A stretch of 16,916 nucleotides of DNA from Methylomonas sp. (GTDB lineage Bacteria > Pseudomonadota > Gammaproteobacteria > Methylococcales > Methylomonadaceae). A program made the position numbers and the translations under genes. Every line of letters begins with the position of its first letter. Position 1 is the stretch's first letter. Positions 7,134 through 14,693 of the stretch are shown here, one piece after another. The notes below the pieces were generated by a model. It made no database searches. It was not told the origin of the DNA and saw only the letters and a program-made list of their open reading frames with translations. The stretch lies in assembly GCA_026988195.1 (NCBI GenBank), contig JALSLS010000243.1, forward strand, positions 1-16,916, in the 5' to 3' direction.

Positions 7134-7210
7134 TATAGGATGTGCTGACATTAGAAAGCACGACCTCATCAATTGCGAAAGATGCGCTTCGTTCCTCAGC
7201 ACATCCTATA
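7134..7210. repeat. REP-like palindrome before nadA (GTGCTGA family, copy 2)
   Basis: TATAGGATGTGCTGA at 7134-7148 and TCAGCACATCCTATA at 7196-7210 are perfect 15-bp inverted repeats around a 47-base interior with GCGAAAGATGCGCTTCG. The direct repeat ATATCAA occurs at 7126-7132 and 7208-7214, possibly a target duplication. It ends 50 bp before nadA, so it may lie in or near the nadA promoter or leader. Confidence 0.6.
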
Positions 7211-7260
7211 TCAATGGCCTAAGGGCTATGACGCAGATATTGGGAACAAGATGATTTATT

Positions 7261-8358
7261 ATGACTTCAACACCATTACCGATTCAAAACTACGCATTAC
7301 TTGATGATGAAGCATGCGATATTCGTATTATTGCTGCTAAAGAAAAACTTGGAAAACGCTGTATTGTTTTAGGCCATCATTATCAGCGTAATGAAGTCTT
7401 TAAACATGCAGATATTTCAGGTGATTCATTAAAACTATCCCGAGAAGCGGCAGAATCTGAAGCTGAGTATATTGTATTTTGTGGCGTACATTTTATGGCA
7501 GAAGTCGCCGACATTCTTTCTCGTCCAGAACAAATCGCCATATTGCCAGATTTAGCGGCAGGTTGTTCCATGGCTGATATGGCCAATGCAACGAATGTGC
7601 AAAAATGTTGGGATGAATTATCACAAGTAATCGACGCTGATAACACGGTGACTCCGGTAACGTATATAAATTCAGCTGCGGATCTGAAAGCTTTTTGTGG
7701 CAAACATGAGGGTATTGTCTGTACCTCATCTAATGCACAAAAAGTACTAGAATGGAGCTTTTCTAACCGTGAAAAAGTCTTGTTTTTCCCTGATCAACAC
7801 TTAGGGAGAACCACTGGATTTTTGATGGGAATTCCTTTAGAGCTTATTGTGGTCTGGGAATTTGGAAAACCAAACGGTGGCTTAACAGAGCAACAAATTA
7901 AAGATGCCAAAATCATTTTATGGAATGGTTTTTGTTCAGTTCACCAGGTTTTTAAGCCTGAATACATTGATGAGTTTAAAGAAAAATACCCAGAAACACA
8001 GGTTATTGCTCACCCAGAAGCTTGTTTTGAAGTGTGTCAAAAAGCTGATTATATTGGTTCTACAGAAAATATCCTTAAAACCGTTAGAGAAGCCGAGCCT
8101 AACACGCGCTGGTTGGTGGCAACAGAACTTAACTTGGTTAATCGCCTACATGAAGAATGTAAAGACCAAGGTAAAAATGTACATTTTATGTCATCAACTT
8201 TAAGTATGTGTTCGACCATGTTTAGAACCGACCCTCAGCATTTAGCATGGGTTTTAGAAAACTTAGTTGCAGGGCATGTGGTTAATCAAATCACGGTTGA
8301 AGCTGAAGAAGCAGCATTAGCAAAGAAGGCGCTAGACAGTATGTTATTAATTAGTTAA
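7261..8358 (+). CDS. nadA: Quinolinate synthase A
   Basis: NadA condenses iminoaspartate (from NadB) with dihydroxyacetone phosphate to give quinolinate, in de novo NAD synthesis, using a [4Fe-4S] cluster in the cytoplasm. The 365 residues are slightly longer than E. coli NadA (347). The expected motifs are present: GHHYQRNEV (38-46), SGDSLKLSR (53-61) and FCGVHFMAE (73-81). The likely cluster ligands are Cys102 in AGCSMAD, Cys225 in WNGFCSVHQ and Cys317 in TLSMCSTMFR; HPEACFEV (251-258) is also conserved. The Shine-Dalgarno is weak, but no better in-frame start precedes it. nadB and nadC are not nearby. The 497-bp gap upstream is filled with three palindromic elements, so transcription from aspS is unlikely to continue freely. 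Confidence 0.95.
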   Translation: MTSTPLPIQNYALLDDEACDIRIIAAKEKLGKRCIVLGHHYQRNEVFKHADISGDSLKLSREAAESEAEYIVFCGVHFMAEVADILSRPEQIAILPDLAAGCSMADMANATNVQKCWDELSQVIDADNTVTPVTYINSAADLKAFCGKHEGIVCTSSNAQKVLEWSFSNREKVLFFPDQHLGRTTGFLMGIPLELIVVWEFGKPNGGLTEQQIKDAKIILWNGFCSVHQVFKPEYIDEFKEKYPETQVIAHPEACFEVCQKADYIGSTENILKTVREAEPNTRWLVATELNLVNRLHEECKDQGKNVHFMSSTLSMCSTMFRTDPQHLAWVLENLVAGHVVNQITVEAEEAALAKKALDSMLLIS

Positions 8359-8375
8359 AAGTTAAGCAAGTTGAT

Positions 8376-8407
8376 GTAGGGTGTGCTGACGATAGGAAGC
8401 GCATCCC
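8376..8407. repeat. Single arm of the GTGCTGA REP-like family
   Basis: GTAGGGTGTGCTGAC followed by GATAGGAAGCGCATCCC matches the arm type seen in the palindromes at 6832 and 7134, but no complementary partner lies nearby. It is therefore a solitary or decayed unit, 18 bases after the nadA stop. Confidence 0.5.
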
Positions 8408-8598
8408 ACTTATTTCCTTACCTTAGTTGGAAAGGTTTTCCCAAAATCATTTTCTTGTTAGCTCCTCCTGCAATATTCTAAGTCCTGCACCCAGAATCCC
8501 CCATTGAAAACCACCACTCTGCTCGCGCTCTATTTTCCTAGTTTTCAGCGATTGTATTGTTTTATTTAAAAGAAGTGAGCTATATTAAGATTAAACAA
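8408..8598. other. Intergenic stretch before gdh with candidate promoter
   Basis: No gene or repeat is seen in 8408-8550. A possible sigma-70 promoter on the plus strand has TTGTTT at 8557-8562, an 18-base spacer and TATATT at 8581-8586. It would start transcripts near 8593, just before MITE copy 3. The element would then form part of the gdh 5' leader. The hexamers are imperfect and the whole region is AT-rich, so the promoter is tentative. Confidence 0.35.
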
Positions 8599-8601
8599 TA
8601 A

Positions 8602-8761
8602 GGAACGTGTATGGAATAACTTCCCGAAATTATAACGTAGGATTTTTGTTTCAGGTGGAATGATCTCATGAGGTGTATAGCAAGCTACGCAACGAATGAG
8701 ATCATTCCATCTGGAGCAAAAAGACAAGTTAGAAACCGGGAAGTTATTTCATACACGTTCT
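8602..8761 (+). mobile_element. 160-bp MITE-like palindromic element, copy 3
   Basis: It has the same length and orientation as copies 1 and 2, with TAA at 8599-8601 and 8762-8764. The right end reads CGTTCT rather than CGTTCC. The right arm (GGGAAGTTATTTCATACACG) is closer to a perfect complement of its left arm than in the other copies. The 8-bp arms ATATTAAG (8582-8589) and CTTAATAT (8766-8773) surround it. It ends 38 bp before the gdh start codon. A spurious ATG at 8668 opens the gdh frame inside it. Confidence 0.75.
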
Positions 8762-8799
8762 TAAGCTTAATATTAGTTAGCAAAAGGAAGCGTAAAATA

Positions 8800-11700
8800 A
8801 TGGTAAATAAAAAAAATAATAAACTATTGACTGATTTATTTAGCTATATAAAAAAACAATTAAAAGGAGAGCAAGCAGAAACTCTGGTTGAATTTGCAAA
8901 GCAGTATTATCAATCTGTTATATTTAATGATATTGAAAAATTACCGGTAGTTGATTTATACGGAGCAGTGTTATCACATTGGAATCTAGCATTTGAATTC
9001 TGTTCTGAACATAAAGTCAAAGTGTTCAACCCGACACAAGAACAACATGGCTGGCAGTCAAAACATACTATTGTTGAAATCGTTGTCGGCGATATGCCTT
9101 TCTTATTGCAATCTATTAGTATGGAGGTTAATAGGCATGGCTTTACTAACCACCTAGTTTTACATCCAGTCTATTTAATAAAAAGAGATTCGAAAGGCAA
9201 GTTTTTAAATTTTGTTGCGCAAAATAGCACTGACTCTGATGTGTCTGCTGAATGCTTAGTTCATCTAGAAATTGATCGGCAAAGTGATACTGCTGTGATA
9301 AATTCATTACAAAAAAACTTAAGTCGTACTTTGGTTGATATAAGAGCAGCCACTGAGGACTGGCAGCTCTGTTTAGATCATATGCAAGCGGTGATTAATG
9401 AATTAACACAAAACCCTGACCAGAATAAACAATTCAGGGATGAAATTAATTTCTTACAATGGTTACATTCAGATCATTTTGTATTTTTGGCTTACCGGGA
9501 GTATGAATTTGTAACTGAAGAAAAAAATATTGGATTCAAAGCCATTCCAAGTACAGGTCTTGGCTTGCTAAGGGATTCAATTGTGTCAGTACCTGATGAC
9601 GTAATAACTCCCATTTCTGAGCAGACTTTTAAAGCAATTAATACCAAACAGCCTTTAGTGATTACTAAGGCAACCTCTAAGTCCACTGTGCATCGACCCG
9701 TATTTATGGATTATATTGGCATTAAACAATATAACCCACAAGGTGATGTGATTGGTGAAAAGCGATTTTTAGGACTTTATAGTTCAACTGCCTATTTTTG
9801 CTTACTAAATGAAATTCCTCTTATTTCAACCAAAATAAAACAATTACAAAACAACTTTTCTTTTAAACGTGGCTCACATAGAGCTAGGGCGTTATTATTT
9901 ACCTTACAATCGTTACCAAGAGATGAAATATTTCAGGCAGATCTTGATTCTTTAATTAATATTACGGAAGGTATGTTACAGCTTCAGCAAAGCCAGAGAG
10001 TCCGGGTGTTTATTCGCTATGATTTATATGGGCATTTTGCTTCACTCTTAGTCTTTGTACCTAGAGACCGTTATTACACCGAAACTCGAAAGAAAATTGA
10101 ATGTATATTACGCCGTATCTTTAAAGCTGAAAACGTTGAATTTAGTGTGCAACTTTCAGAATCAATTTTAGCTCGATTACATTTTATTATTCATAGTGCT
10201 AAAGGGTGTTGTATTAATTATGATCCCGTTGAAATAGAAGAACAAATTATTGATGTCTTAACGGATTGGGGGGACAACCTCAAGAAAGAGCTAGGAGGGG
10301 TTCATGGTGAAGCATTAGGTAATGAATTATTTACCCGTTACTACGATGGCTTTTCTGCGGCTTATAAAGAAGATGTAACTTGCCGGACGGCTCTATTAGA
10401 TATAGATAAAGTTGAGTATTTAATTTCTACGGGCTTTAAAGCCGAAAGTATTTTATATAGCCCGCTTACAGCAATCGAAAAGAAAACACTGCGATTTAAA
10501 TTATTTAGCAAAGGCCAAGCCTCCCTCTCAAAAAGTTTACCCATGCTTGAGAACATGGGGGTTAAAGTCTGTGATGAGCGTCCCTATGAAATTATTAAAA
10601 AAGACTGTTCTGATGTATTTTGGATGCATGACTTTGGGTTAGTCTTAGATTTAGATATTGCATCATTAGATTTAATGAATTTAAAGCCGTGTTTTGAAGA
10701 AACATTCGAGCAATGTTGGTTTGGAAAAATAGAAAATGATGGGTTTAATCAATTAGTTCTGCGTGCAGGAATAAGTTGGCAGGAAGTAAATATCTTTAGA
10801 GCCTATTATTTTTACTTACGCCAAATTGGCAATACCTTTAGTCAAGTCTATGTGGAAACTACCTTAGCAAAAAATCCTGAAGTGGTTAGACTGTTAATAC
10901 ATTATTTTATTCAGCGTTTTGACCCGTCATTAAAGCAACAAGATAATAGTAGCCAAGAATTACACCAAACAATTGAACAAGCCATTGATAAAGTTAAATC
11001 ACTAGATGAAGATAGAATTCTAAGGCGCTATTTAAATTTAGTCCAGGCTGCTGTAAGAACTAATTATTTTAAGCAGCCTACGGATGAGCAAGGTATTCCC
11101 TATTTTTCAACTAAATTTGAATCATCAAAAATAATTGATATTCCCTCACCAGTGCCTTATTTTGAAATTTTTGTATACTCCCCGCGAATAGAAGGAATTC
11201 ATTTACGAGGGGGAGCTGTGGCCCGAGGGGGATTGCGGTGGTCAGATAGGCAAGAAGACTATAGAACTGAAATATTGGGTTTAATGAAAGCTCAAATGAC
11301 TAAAAATGCAGTGATTGTCCCTACGGGGGCAAAAGGTGGGTTTATTGTAAAACGACTTGAAGATAGCTTGAGTTATGAACAAAAATCAAAAGAAGTCATC
11401 GCTTGTTATCAAATACTTATTCGGGGTTTACTTGATATAACGGATAACCAAGTTGCAGGAGAGATAATTAAGCCTAAATTAACTGTTTGTTATGATCAAG
11501 ACGATCCTTATTTAGTCGTTGCAGCCGATAAAGGCACGGCAAAATTTTCAGATTACGCTAATACACTTTCTATAAACTATGGTTTCTGGTTAGGGGATGC
11601 TTATGCGTCAGGTGGCTCTGTTGGTTATGACCATAAAGCAATGGGGATTACTGCCAGAGGCGCTTGGGAGTCAGTAAAACATCATTTTAATGCGCTAGGT

Positions 11701-13614
11701 TTTAAATATTGGGAAAAACCATTTACTGTCATAGGTATAGGCGGAATGATGGGTGACGTTTTTGGAAATGGCATGTTGCTCTCTCAGCAAATAAAACTGG
11801 TAGGTGCTTTTGATCATCAGTATATCTTTTTAGATCCTGACCCTGATCCTGAGCAAAGCTTTAAAGAAAGGCAACGTTTATTTGTGCTACCTAAACCTAA
11901 ATGGTCAGATTATGATAAAGCACTACTATCTAAGGGCGGAGGAGTATATTCCAGAAATTTAAAAATAATCCATTTAAGCCCTCAAGCTAAACAAAGGCTC
12001 AATATTCATAATGACAGCGTAACCCCCCATGAGTTAATAAAAATATTACTTTCAGCACCTGTTGATTTGTTGTGGAATGGTGGTATTGGTACTTATGTTA
12101 AAGCATCGGATGAGCTTAATATCAACGTTGGAGATAGAGCTAATGATGCTGTGCGTATTAATGGCAGTGATCTTCGCTGTAAACTTGTAGGGGAGGGGGG
12201 GAATCTTGGTTTCACCCAAGCGGGGCGTATTGAATATGCTCTGCAGGGAGGACGTATTAATACTGACTCTATTGATAATTCAGCGGGCGTAGACTGTTCT
12301 GATCATGAAGTAAATATAAAGATATTACTTGATTCCTTAGTTATGCAAAGTGATTTAACAGAAAAACAACGGAACAAGTTATTAGAGTCAATGACTGAGC
12401 AAGTTGGGGCTTTAGTCTTAAAGCATAATTATTATCAAAACCGAGCTATTAGCATGATTGAGAAAAACTCAATCAAAGGATTAAATGACCTTCAGTGGTT
12501 AATAGAAATATTAGAAAAAATAGGACATCTAGATAGAGGGTTAGAAGTTATTCCCGATAATGAGGAACTTCAACAACGCTATCAACAAGGGCTTGGTCTC
12601 GTACGCCCCGAAATATCGGTATTACTCGCCTACAGCAAGCAGGTTTTAAAACAGAAATTAATATTAGAACTAGAAGGTTTAGATGATTTTCTATTTCAGC
12701 ATGAACTCATGCAGTATTTCCCTGTGCAATTACAGGATACTTACCCCGAACAGATTAAGCTACATTGCCTAGCAGCAGAGATAGTCGCCAATGGCTTGGT
12801 GAATGATTTTGTTAACCACATGGGTATGGTGCTGGCTTTTAGACTGATAGAGGAAACAGGCTGTACTATTGTTTCGGTGTTAAATGTTTATAAACAAGTC
12901 TGTCATGTTTTTGCTATTACCGATTTATGGTGCCAAATTGAAAAGGCTCATTTATCCTTAGGAGGGGAACTTGAGGCAGAGTTATTTAGGGAGGTTCGAA
13001 AAATAATAGAAAGAGCAATGCTTTGGTTTTTGAGTCATGATCAAGAAGAACTAGAGACACAACTATACGTAAACGGCATTTCAGAAATAAAAAATGACTT
13101 AGCTTCTTTTATATCAGAACCTGCAAATCAAGCAATCAGTCATAAAGTTAAAGAATTTGTGAGTGAAGGTGATCCTGAAAGTGTGGTATTCAATGTAGCA
13201 ACCCTGGATGTTTTGTATTTATGTCTAGATGTCATTTGGCTAAATAACAAAACCAACTGTCCTTTGTATGATTGTTCTCAAGTATTCTTTTCTTTAATGC
13301 GTGAACTAGACTTGTTATGGTTGCGTGACAAAATAAGTTGTTTGCCGGATAAAACTGTTTGGGAGTCATTAGCAAAGCGCTCTGCAAGAGAAGAGTTTAA
13401 TTCTGTTTGTAGTCATTTATCTTTAGCTACTTTAGAAGAAGAAGGGGAGGCTATGGCTGATAAAGTGGATAAGTGGCTATCTAATGCAAATAACCCCATT
13501 ATTCGCTATAAAAAACTGTTAGCCCTCGTTCATTCGGGAGATGAAATTGAACTTGAAAAGGTAACCGTATTATTAAAAGAATTGAGAAGCCTTTGTATAT
13601 GTAACCATCGATAA
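8800..13614 (+). CDS. NAD-dependent glutamate dehydrogenase, large (~180 kDa) type
   Basis: It oxidatively deaminates glutamate to 2-oxoglutarate and ammonia with NAD, a catabolic role in the cytoplasm. From ATG 8800 it has 1604 residues, within the family's ~1600. An AAAGGAAG Shine-Dalgarno at 8783-8790 fixes this start; the ATG at 8668 lies inside a mobile repeat and would add 44 unrelated residues. About 1-700 is the long N-terminal regulatory part with ACT-like regions. The catalytic region follows: GGAVARGGLRWSDRQEDYRTE from about 804; MTKNAVIVPTGAKGGF from 833, with the catalytic Lys region; the dinucleotide loop GIGGMMGDVFGNGM from about 979; and VGEGGNLGFTQAGR from 1130. A helical C-terminal domain follows to 1604. 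It stands alone. Family enzymes of this kind can be allosterically controlled, but nothing in the sequence shows how this one is. Confidence 0.95.
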   Translation: MVNKKNNKLLTDLFSYIKKQLKGEQAETLVEFAKQYYQSVIFNDIEKLPVVDLYGAVLSHWNLAFEFCSEHKVKVFNPTQEQHGWQSKHTIVEIVVGDMPFLLQSISMEVNRHGFTNHLVLHPVYLIKRDSKGKFLNFVAQNSTDSDVSAECLVHLEIDRQSDTAVINSLQKNLSRTLVDIRAATEDWQLCLDHMQAVINELTQNPDQNKQFRDEINFLQWLHSDHFVFLAYREYEFVTEEKNIGFKAIPSTGLGLLRDSIVSVPDDVITPISEQTFKAINTKQPLVITKATSKSTVHRPVFMDYIGIKQYNPQGDVIGEKRFLGLYSSTAYFCLLNEIPLISTKIKQLQNNFSFKRGSHRARALLFTLQSLPRDEIFQADLDSLINITEGMLQLQQSQRVRVFIRYDLYGHFASLLVFVPRDRYYTETRKKIECILRRIFKAENVEFSVQLSESILARLHFIIHSAKGCCINYDPVEIEEQIIDVLTDWGDNLKKELGGVHGEALGNELFTRYYDGFSAAYKEDVTCRTALLDIDKVEYLISTGFKAESILYSPLTAIEKKTLRFKLFSKGQASLSKSLPMLENMGVKVCDERPYEIIKKDCSDVFWMHDFGLVLDLDIASLDLMNLKPCFEETFEQCWFGKIENDGFNQLVLRAGISWQEVNIFRAYYFYLRQIGNTFSQVYVETTLAKNPEVVRLLIHYFIQRFDPSLKQQDNSSQELHQTIEQAIDKVKSLDEDRILRRYLNLVQAAVRTNYFKQPTDEQGIPYFSTKFESSKIIDIPSPVPYFEIFVYSPRIEGIHLRGGAVARGGLRWSDRQEDYRTEILGLMKAQMTKNAVIVPTGAKGGFIVKRLEDSLSYEQKSKEVIACYQILIRGLLDITDNQVAGEIIKPKLTVCYDQDDPYLVVAADKGTAKFSDYANTLSINYGFWLGDAYASGGSVGYDHKAMGITARGAWESVKHHFNALGFKYWEKPFTVIGIGGMMGDVFGNGMLLSQQIKLVGAFDHQYIFLDPDPDPEQSFKERQRLFVLPKPKWSDYDKALLSKGGGVYSRNLKIIHLSPQAKQRLNIHNDSVTPHELIKILLSAPVDLLWNGGIGTYVKASDELNINVGDRANDAVRINGSDLRCKLVGEGGNLGFTQAGRIEYALQGGRINTDSIDNSAGVDCSDHEVNIKILLDSLVMQSDLTEKQRNKLLESMTEQVGALVLKHNYYQNRAISMIEKNSIKGLNDLQWLIEILEKIGHLDRGLEVIPDNEELQQRYQQGLGLVRPEISVLLAYSKQVLKQKLILELEGLDDFLFQHELMQYFPVQLQDTYPEQIKLHCLAAEIVANGLVNDFVNHMGMVLAFRLIEETGCTIVSVLNVYKQVCHVFAITDLWCQIEKAHLSLGGELEAELFREVRKIIERAMLWFLSHDQEELETQLYVNGISEIKNDLASFISEPANQAISHKVKEFVSEGDPESVVFNVATLDVLYLCLDVIWLNNKTNCPLYDCSQVFFSLMRELDLLWLRDKISCLPDKTVWESLAKRSAREEFNSVCSHLSLATLEEEGEAMADKVDKWLSNANNPIIRYKKLLALVHSGDEIELEKVTVLLKELRSLCICNHR

Positions 13615-14006
13615 AGGGCGGGTGAGTTATTTCTTTCCACCCCTCTTACAACAGAAATATTTGACTTGTTGTACTTGCACGACGGAAGTATATTTAATTT
13701 ATCTTATTGAATGTTAAGTGTTTTAAAGCATAATGCGGGTGTTTTTGCAAAGTCTGAAATTATGAATAATCAGCTTTATATTGGGTTGTCGTAAATTTAT
13801 GACAATTTGATGACATCAGTTAACACATTTTTTACTTTAGACCTACTTGGATAGCCCTTTAGAAGCTAAAAAATATAAATGGCATGGTGATTGCACTTAG
13901 TTTAGATGTGAATAGAAAAATTCATAAATACTAAGACAACTAGCAATAAAAAACCAGCAAGGCGGGTTATTTGTTGCAGGTTGGCTAACTAATCTAAGGA
14001 ACTATT
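13615..14006. other. Intergenic region before the EF-hand gene
   Basis: The 392 bp hold no gene. A weak GGGTG/CACCC pair just after the gdh stop could be a terminator, but it lacks a U-run. A hairpin with AACC-GC/GC-GGTT arms at about 13950-13966 (GGCGGGTT on the plus strand) is preceded by AAAAAA, so on the minus strand it looks like an intrinsic terminator although no minus-strand gene is present. Two dyads near 13786-13818 are listed separately. Confidence 0.5.
13786..13818. promoter_or_regulatory. Two adjacent dyad symmetries, possible operator
   Basis: TTGTCGTAAATTTATGACAA at 13786-13805 is an 18-of-20 palindrome. It is followed at once by the perfect odd dyad TGATGACATCA at 13808-13818. 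Both lie about 190-220 bp upstream of the EF-hand gene. Such dyads can be regulator sites, but no regulator gene is adjacent and the AT-rich context raises the chance of coincidence. Confidence 0.3.
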
Positions 14007-14330
14007 ATGAAAAATTTATTAACCCTCTTATCAATTGCTTTACTTTCAACCACTGCAATAGCAGAAACAGCAACTATAGAATTTGGTGCTGTCTTAGATC
14101 CCATTAAAAGTGAACAGACAGGTTTTCCTGAAATGGTTGCGGAAGCAGATCCATTGAATGATTCAAATTTATGGGAAATTCTTGATGCGGATAAAGACGG
14201 CTTCATTAGTAAAAGTGAAGCTGCATCTTCTAAACAAATTTCTGATAAATGGGAGAATTTAGACAGTAATAAAGATGATAAATTAGACACGGTAGAGTTT
14301 TCACAAATTTTTACTGAGCAAGCTAACTAA
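14007..14330 (+). CDS. Small secreted EF-hand calcium-binding protein
   Basis: The protein has 107 residues and starts at ATG 14007 with AAGGA at 13996-14000. A Sec signal peptide with a hydrophobic core ends at TTAIA, with predicted cleavage after Ala19, giving a periplasmic or secreted mature protein of about 88 residues. There are two EF-hand loops. Loop 1, D60-A-D-K-D-G-F-I-S-K-S-E71, is canonical. Loop 2, D86-S-N-K-D-D-K-L-D-T-V-E97, has Asp in place of the usual Gly at position 6. The linker is only 14 residues, so they should pair as one EF-lobe that binds calcium. No enzymatic domain is present. Its partner and role are unknown. A terminator follows, so it is a single-gene unit. Confidence 0.88.
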   Translation: MKNLLTLLSIALLSTTAIAETATIEFGAVLDPIKSEQTGFPEMVAEADPLNDSNLWEILDADKDGFISKSEAASSKQISDKWENLDSNKDDKLDTVEFSQIFTEQAN

Positions 14331-14341
14331 GCAATAAACCT

Positions 14342-14404
14342 CAGATTCTATCTAATTCAAAAAGCCTTTCCTACAAGTGTTGAAAAAGATAGAATCTGTT
14401 TTTT
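14342..14404 (+). terminator. Terminator after the EF-hand gene
   Basis: CAGATTCTATCT at 14342-14353 pairs perfectly with AGATAGAATCTG at 14387-14398, followed by TTTTTT at 14399-14404. The loop is unusually long (33 bases), but the 12-bp stem and U-run 11 bases after the stop codon support an intrinsic terminator. Confidence 0.7.
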
Positions 14405-14590
14405 GTAAATACTTTACTTTACCAGCAATAAAAACAAGCAATCATATACAGTGTCTTATTCTGTAGTGTAAACCACTTAAAAATCCCTTCTATTTCTGCT
14501 CTTTATTTTCACCTAATATCTAGAGATGAATTTTCACCTATACTGACCCACTATCATTCAGTGGTAGTTTGTTAACCAACGTAATGAAAA
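14405..14590. other. Intergenic stretch upstream of queA with a direct repeat
   Basis: No gene is seen. The 11-base direct repeat ATTTTCACCTA occurs at 14505-14515 and 14530-14540 (25 bases apart), about 55-90 bases upstream of the queA -10 box. It could be a paired regulator site or chance. A short CCACT/AGTGG stem lies at 14548-14564. Confidence 0.35.
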
Positions 14591-14599
14591 TGTTATAAT
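14591..14599 (+). promoter_or_regulatory. Extended -10 promoter for queA
   Basis: TGTTATAAT is a perfect extended -10 element (TGn followed by TATAAT at 14594-14599). A weak -35-like TTGTTA lies 19 bases upstream of the hexamer; an extended -10 tolerates a poor -35. Transcription would begin near 14606, leaving a leader of about 88 bases before queA. Confidence 0.55.
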
Positions 14600-14656
14600 T
14601 ATAAAAATTGTTCAAATGTATCTCAAGCATAAATTTATTTTTATCTTTAAAGGAAC

Positions 14657-14686
14657 ATGAACAGCCTATTATTTAAGCATTTTTAA
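14657..14686 (+). CDS. Possible 9-codon leader ORF before queA
   Basis: ATG 14657 opens a reading frame encoding MNSLLFKHF and stops at TAA 14684-14686, eight bases before the queA start and in a different frame. A strong Shine-Dalgarno, AAAGGA (14649-14654), precedes this ATG, whereas queA itself has no purine-rich site just upstream. It could be a translational-coupling or regulatory leader peptide. It could also be chance, since short ORFs are common in AT-rich DNA. Confidence 0.4.
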   Translation: MNSLLFKHF

Positions 14687-14693
14687 ACAAATT

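Noticed and set aside
6764..7260. tRNA or structured RNA gene in the aspS-nadA gap
   Set aside because: The foldable parts are long palindromes; no cloverleaf with a T-loop GTTCRA motif and acceptor stem could be assembled.
7383..8203. Several ORFs on both strands overlapping nadA
   Set aside because: They are out-of-frame shadows of a fully conserved NadA and lack ribosome sites or family motifs.
2714..8761. CRISPR array or clustered direct repeats
   Set aside because: The three repeats are 160 bp long and kilobases apart with genes between them; there are no short spacers and no cas genes.
8668..8799. Upstream extension of glutamate dehydrogenase from an ATG at 8668
   Set aside because: The ATG lies inside the mobile 160-bp repeat, the added 44 residues look random, and a strong Shine-Dalgarno supports ATG 8800.
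13994..14290. Minus-strand ORF of 98 codons opposite the EF-hand gene
   Set aside because: It is the antisense shadow of a gene with a signal peptide, two EF-hand loops and a Shine-Dalgarno; the antisense product has no recognisable features.
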